Assembly (NCBI RefSeq): GCF_003367505.1
Contig: NZ_PXXX01000015.1
Span: 62,001-126,000, forward strand
Length of the DNA: 64,000 nt
Source: Lysinibacillus capsici
Lineage (GTDB): Bacteria; Bacillota; Bacilli; Bacillales_A; Planococcaceae
Reading direction: 5' to 3'
Shown here: positions 60,789 through 64,000 of the stretch, in pieces
Position numbering within the stretch: the stretch's first letter is position 1
How the letters are laid out: each line of letters begins with the position of its first letter
Made by a program: the position numbers and the translations under genes
The notes under the pieces: model-generated
Database searches by the model: none
The model's input: the letters and a program-made list of their open reading frames with translations, nothing else
Told to the model about the DNA's origin: nothing

Positions 60789-60817
60789 AACGCCACTCTA
60801 ATTTTAGAAGTGGCGTT
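60789..60817 (-). terminator. Terminator of the AGCS gene, second of two similar hairpins
   Basis: AACGCCACTCTA with TAGAAGTGGCGTT; arms nearly the same as those at 60691, so one may derive from the other. Confidence 0.75.
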
Positions 60818-60824
60818 CAGTATT

Positions 60825-62222
60825 TTATCGATCTTCTTCTTCCCAACAGTCTGTATTTTTTAAGGTTGGGATTGATTTTGCATAGAAGACAGGATTTTTT
60901 CCTGCTCTACGTTGCTCAGTAAAGTCGTCTAGCACAAGGAAGGCAATTTTACCGAGCATCATAATGATGGCGATATTGATAAGTGCCATCAGCCCCATAA
61001 AGAGGTCAGCGAGATTCCATACAAGCTGTACCTGTGCGATGGAGCCGAACATGACCATAACTAACACTAAAATTCGATAGCAAAACATCCAAGCTTTATG
61101 GGCATCCATAAATTCAATATTGGATTCACCATAATAATAATTACCAATAATCGAACTAAAAGCGAAGAAAATGATGGAGATGGCAATAAAATAAGGAGCC
61201 CAATCACCAACATGAACAGCTAAAGAATTTTGCGTCAAAATAATACCATCACTCTCACCTTTATCATATAAGCCCGCTAAAATAATGATAAAGGCAGTGG
61301 CTGTACAAATCATAATCGTATCAAAAAAGACACCTAAGCTTTGTACAAGTCCTTGCTTAGCAGGATGCGAAGTATTAGCAGTCGCAGCAGCATTCGGTAC
61401 ACTTCCCATCCCTGCTTCATTGGAAAATAAACCGCGACGTACGCCCTGCATGATTGCTGCCCCAATTGCGCCACCAGCAGCTTCCTGTAGGCCAAATGCA
61501 TGAGTGAAAATTAATGAAAAAACATGTGGGATTTCCGATAAATTAGTCACCACTACAAAAAGAGCTACAAGTAAATAGAAGATGGCCATAACTGGAACAA
61601 GAACTTGTGTCACCTTTACAATTCGATGGACACCACCAAAAATAATTAATCCAGTTAAAATGACAAGTATAGCTCCGATTATCTTTGGATTTACATCGAA
61701 GGCTTCGCCGACTGAAGTGGCAATTGTGTTGGATTGCACAGCATTAAAAATAAAGCCAAAGCTTAATGTTAATAGAATACTAAAAATAATGCCAAGCTTT
61801 CGCTGACCTAATGCTTTCTCCATATAGTAGGCGGGCCCACCACGGAATGTATCGCCATCCTTCACTTTATAGACCTGTGCTAAGGTACTTTCAATGAAGG
61901 CAGTGGCCATCCCTAAAATCGCGATTATCCACATCCAAAATACTGCACCAGGACCGCCTACACCAATGGCTAAGGCTACCCCTGTAATATTTCCTGTGCC
62001 GACACGTGAAGCAGCACTAATGGTAAAGGCTTGGAACGGAGAAACCCCCGAATCGCCCTCTCTTTTTTCTACAATTAAACGAAACATTTCAGGAAAAAGA
62101 CGAATTTGTACAAACTTCGTACCGAATGAAAAATATAGTCCTGCTGCTAAAAGTAAGATAATGAGGATATATGTCCATAAAATATTATTTCCACTGTCAA
62201 CTATTGTTGAGATCCATTCCAT
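60825..62222 (-). CDS. Alanine/glycine:sodium symporter (AGCS family)
   Basis: A 465-residue transporter with about eleven hydrophobic segments. GTGNITGVALAIGVGGPGAVFWMW, RGGPAYYME, RRGLFSNEAGMGSVPNAAATA and IGNYYYGESNIEF are the AGCS signatures (runs quoted in part). It takes up alanine or glycine with Na+. ATG 62222 is seven bases after AAGGAGG. The neighbouring racemase and peptidase genes would release or interconvert amino acids. Confidence 0.92.
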   Translation of the reverse strand: MEWISTIVDSGNNILWTYILIILLLAAGLYFSFGTKFVQIRLFPEMFRLIVEKREGDSGVSPFQAFTISAASRVGTGNITGVALAIGVGGPGAVFWMWIIAILGMATAFIESTLAQVYKVKDGDTFRGGPAYYMEKALGQRKLGIIFSILLTLSFGFIFNAVQSNTIATSVGEAFDVNPKIIGAILVILTGLIIFGGVHRIVKVTQVLVPVMAIFYLLVALFVVVTNLSEIPHVFSLIFTHAFGLQEAAGGAIGAAIMQGVRRGLFSNEAGMGSVPNAAATANTSHPAKQGLVQSLGVFFDTIMICTATAFIIILAGLYDKGESDGIILTQNSLAVHVGDWAPYFIAISIIFFAFSSIIGNYYYGESNIEFMDAHKAWMFCYRILVLVMVMFGSIAQVQLVWNLADLFMGLMALINIAIIMMLGKIAFLVLDDFTEQRRAGKNPVFYAKSIPTLKNTDCWEEEDR

Positions 62223-62446
62223 AAGTTGTCCTCCTTTCACAATACGCTTTAGTCTACACTGTTTTTTTATTAAAAATCAACTTTTCTAAAATAATGAATT
62301 ATACTAAAATTTTGATATTTATAATTTATTAATTGAGAAAACTGATTTTATCTACTATTTTCCAATCCTTGTATATTATTTTTGGAAAATTCTCTTATTT
62401 TTGTGTGAGGGAGGCGTATAATAATAGAAAAAGGAGTGATGTAGAC

Positions 62447-63145
62447 ATGAAAACAATCGGCTTAATCGGTGGGATGAGCTGGGAGTCATCTGCTGAATAT
62501 TACAGACTTATCAATGAACAGGTTAAACATAGGCTAGGGGGCCTACACTCTGCGAAATGTATTTTGTTTAGTGTAGATTTCCAGCAAATTGAGCATTTTC
62601 AAGCTAACGGGGAGTGGGACAAAGCAGGTGAGGTTCTAGCTCAAGCTGCACAAGCACTTGAGCGGGCAGGCGCAGACCTAGTCATCATTTGTACCAATAC
62701 AATGCATAAGGTCATTGATGTTATCGAGTCAGCTATAACCATCCCTATTTTACATATTGCGGATGCCACAGCTAAGCAAATCAAAGAAGCGGGGTTAAAG
62801 AAAATAGCGCTTCTTGGCACAAAGTACACAATGGAGCAAGCGTTTTATAAGGCAAGGGTAGAAAGCTTTGCCATAGAGGTGATTGTGCCTGACAGCAACG
62901 ACCGAATGGAAGTAAACCGAATTATTTACGATGAATTGTGTCTTGGGACCATTGTACCAGCATCTAAAACGTACTATAGCCAAGTGATCGAGGAGCTTGT
63001 ACATGCGGGGGCGCAAGGGGTAATTTTGGGCTGTACGGAAATCGGCTTACTGATTCAGCAGGAGGATGTCAGCATTCCCGTGTTTGATACAACGGCTATC
63101 CATGCACAGGCTGCTGTGTTAATGGCGATTCAGGAGGATGCATAA
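62447..63145 (+). CDS. Aspartate/glutamate racemase family protein
   Basis: A 232-residue racemase-fold enzyme with the two catalytic cysteines in VIICTNTMHKV and VILGCTEIGLL, the start IGLIGGMSWESSAEYYRLIN and DTTAIHAQAAV at the end. It resembles YgeA-type racemases of Asp/Glu or broad specificity. ATG 62447 follows AAGGAGTG; the frame is open to 62333 but without a ribosome site. TATAAT at 62417-62422 may be its -10. It is followed after one base by a P1 peptidase gene. Confidence 0.88.
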   Translation: MKTIGLIGGMSWESSAEYYRLINEQVKHRLGGLHSAKCILFSVDFQQIEHFQANGEWDKAGEVLAQAAQALERAGADLVIICTNTMHKVIDVIESAITIPILHIADATAKQIKEAGLKKIALLGTKYTMEQAFYKARVESFAIEVIVPDSNDRMEVNRIIYDELCLGTIVPASKTYYSQVIEELVHAGAQGVILGCTEIGLLIQQEDVSIPVFDTTAIHAQAAVLMAIQEDA

Positions 63146-63146
63146 T

Positions 63147-64000
63147 ATGCAGGGAAAAGTAAGACAATTGGGCATTAAAATTGGTGTGTTACCAGTTGGT
63201 CAGAAAAACTGCATCACCGATGTAGAAGGAGTTCAAGTGGGGCATGTGACATTGGATGAGCCATTAGATCAGAATGGGGCCTATGCGTGTACAGGCGTTA
63301 CAGCTATTTTACCGCATGGAGGCAATGTATTTCAGCAAAAGGTAACAGCGGCAAGCTATGTACTAAATGGCTTTGGGAAAACAACGGGACTTGTGCAAGT
63401 GAATGAACTAGGTGTACTGGAATCGCCCATTATGTTAACCAATACTTTTGGCGTACCCGCTGTGACACAAGGTACATTAAGCTATATGCTTGATAGGAAT
63501 GAAGACATTGGACTGACAACAGGAACCATTAATCTCGTTGTGGGCGAGTGTAATGATAGTTATCTTAATTCGATTCGAGCTTGTCCAGTGACACCTGCGC
63601 ATGCCATAGAAGCCATTCGCCAAGCCTCTACAAAGACGGCACAGGAAGGCGCTGTTGGTGCAGGAAAAGGGATGATGTGTTTCGGCTACAAAGGAGGAAT
63701 TGGTTCTTCCTCTCGCATCGTCAAAGTAGAATCAAATGAAGTGAACTATACAGTAGGCTGCCTAGTTCTTAGTAACTTTGGTCAAGACAGGGAGTTTTTA
63801 GCTGAGCATTACAAAGTCTCAACTATGCAAAACCAATCTACTCTATCACCAACAGATGGCTCCATTATCATTGTCCTTGCGACAGATGCCCCGCTAAGTA
63901 ATCGACAATTAACACGTGTCATTAAACGCTGTGGTATCGGTTTGGGACGGACAGGCAGTCATTTTTCACATGGTAGTGGCGATATTGTAATTGGCTTCAC
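63147..64000 (+). CDS. P1 family peptidase (DmpA-like), partial at window end
   Basis: Open frame to the window edge, 284 codons seen. Starts MQGKVRQLGIKIGVLPVGQK, then ITDVEGVQVGHVTL, TGVTAILPHGG, QVNELGVLESPIMLTNTFGV and GAGKGMMCFGYKGGIGSSSR; the Ser after GGIG is the likely self-cleavage nucleophile. Full members are about 360-380 residues, so roughly a fifth is missing. Longer and closer to classical DmpA than the peptidase at 6926. AGGAGG lies nine bases upstream, and it is co-transcribed with the racemase: a possible D/L peptide or amide breakdown pair. Confidence 0.87.
   Translation, partial: MQGKVRQLGIKIGVLPVGQKNCITDVEGVQVGHVTLDEPLDQNGAYACTGVTAILPHGGNVFQQKVTAASYVLNGFGKTTGLVQVNELGVLESPIMLTNTFGVPAVTQGTLSYMLDRNEDIGLTTGTINLVVGECNDSYLNSIRACPVTPAHAIEAIRQASTKTAQEGAVGAGKGMMCFGYKGGIGSSSRIVKVESNEVNYTVGCLVLSNFGQDREFLAEHYKVSTMQNQSTLSPTDGSIIIVLATDAPLSNRQLTRVIKRCGIGLGRTGSHFSHGSGDIVIGF

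Overview
The window looks like chromosomal DNA of a low-GC Gram-positive bacterium of the Bacillaceae/Planococcaceae, most like Lysinibacillus. This rests on AT-rich sequence, strong AGGAGG-type ribosome binding sites, frequent TTG and GTG starts, a T-box before proBA, lutABC with a GntR regulator, ccdA-response regulator-ccdC facing a DUF2621 gene, and the DUF1659/DUF2922/YvrJ trio. No rRNA, tRNA, transposase, phage module or CRISPR array was seen.

Layout. 1-14.4 kb is one catabolic cluster. An operon encodes an M20 deacylase, a decarboxylating dehydrogenase, an SDR, an aldehyde dehydrogenase and a complete Dpp/Opp-type ABC importer with a P1-family aminopeptidase inside the transporter operon. 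A convergent PucR regulator and a divergent class III aminotransferase complete it. I infer uptake and breakdown of a peptide-like or amide-linked, possibly beta- or D-amino-acid compound. 14.4-28.5 kb holds MarR/GNAT, a lipoprotein, RDD, sugar kinase and EamA genes, proBA with a proline T-box, LysE, LysR/esterase, BrnQ, and an SDR divergent from a TetR gene. 28.6-35 kb carries two regulator/export modules (TetR + ABC-2 permease; PadR + two DUF2812 + ABC exporter). 35-44 kb has TelA, a Fur-box promoter driving a leader peptide and a coiled-coil protein, RarD, a candidate structured RNA, a short MutS2-like ATPase, and an XRE-TPR/MFS pair with palindromic operators. 44-51 kb has two copies of a GC-richer palindromic repeat, lutABC/lutR, the ccd operon and a 103-bp higher-order tandem repeat. 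51-64 kb has small conserved proteins, SCO, an ECF sigma/anti-sigma pair, a compact CHAT/caspase-like protein, two chemoreceptors, an AGCS symporter, and a racemase followed by a second P1 peptidase cut by the window end.

Several modules share one plan: a one-component regulator beside or facing its target, with a near-perfect palindrome on the promoter (28.5, 30.6, 31.3, 42.65, 47.67 and 48.58 kb). The most unusual non-coding structure is a family of ~21-bp periodic arrays (two helical turns per unit) at 1-120, 29221-29360 and 50724-51125. The last two lie between convergent genes. Assignments come from reading motifs only; no database search was possible.
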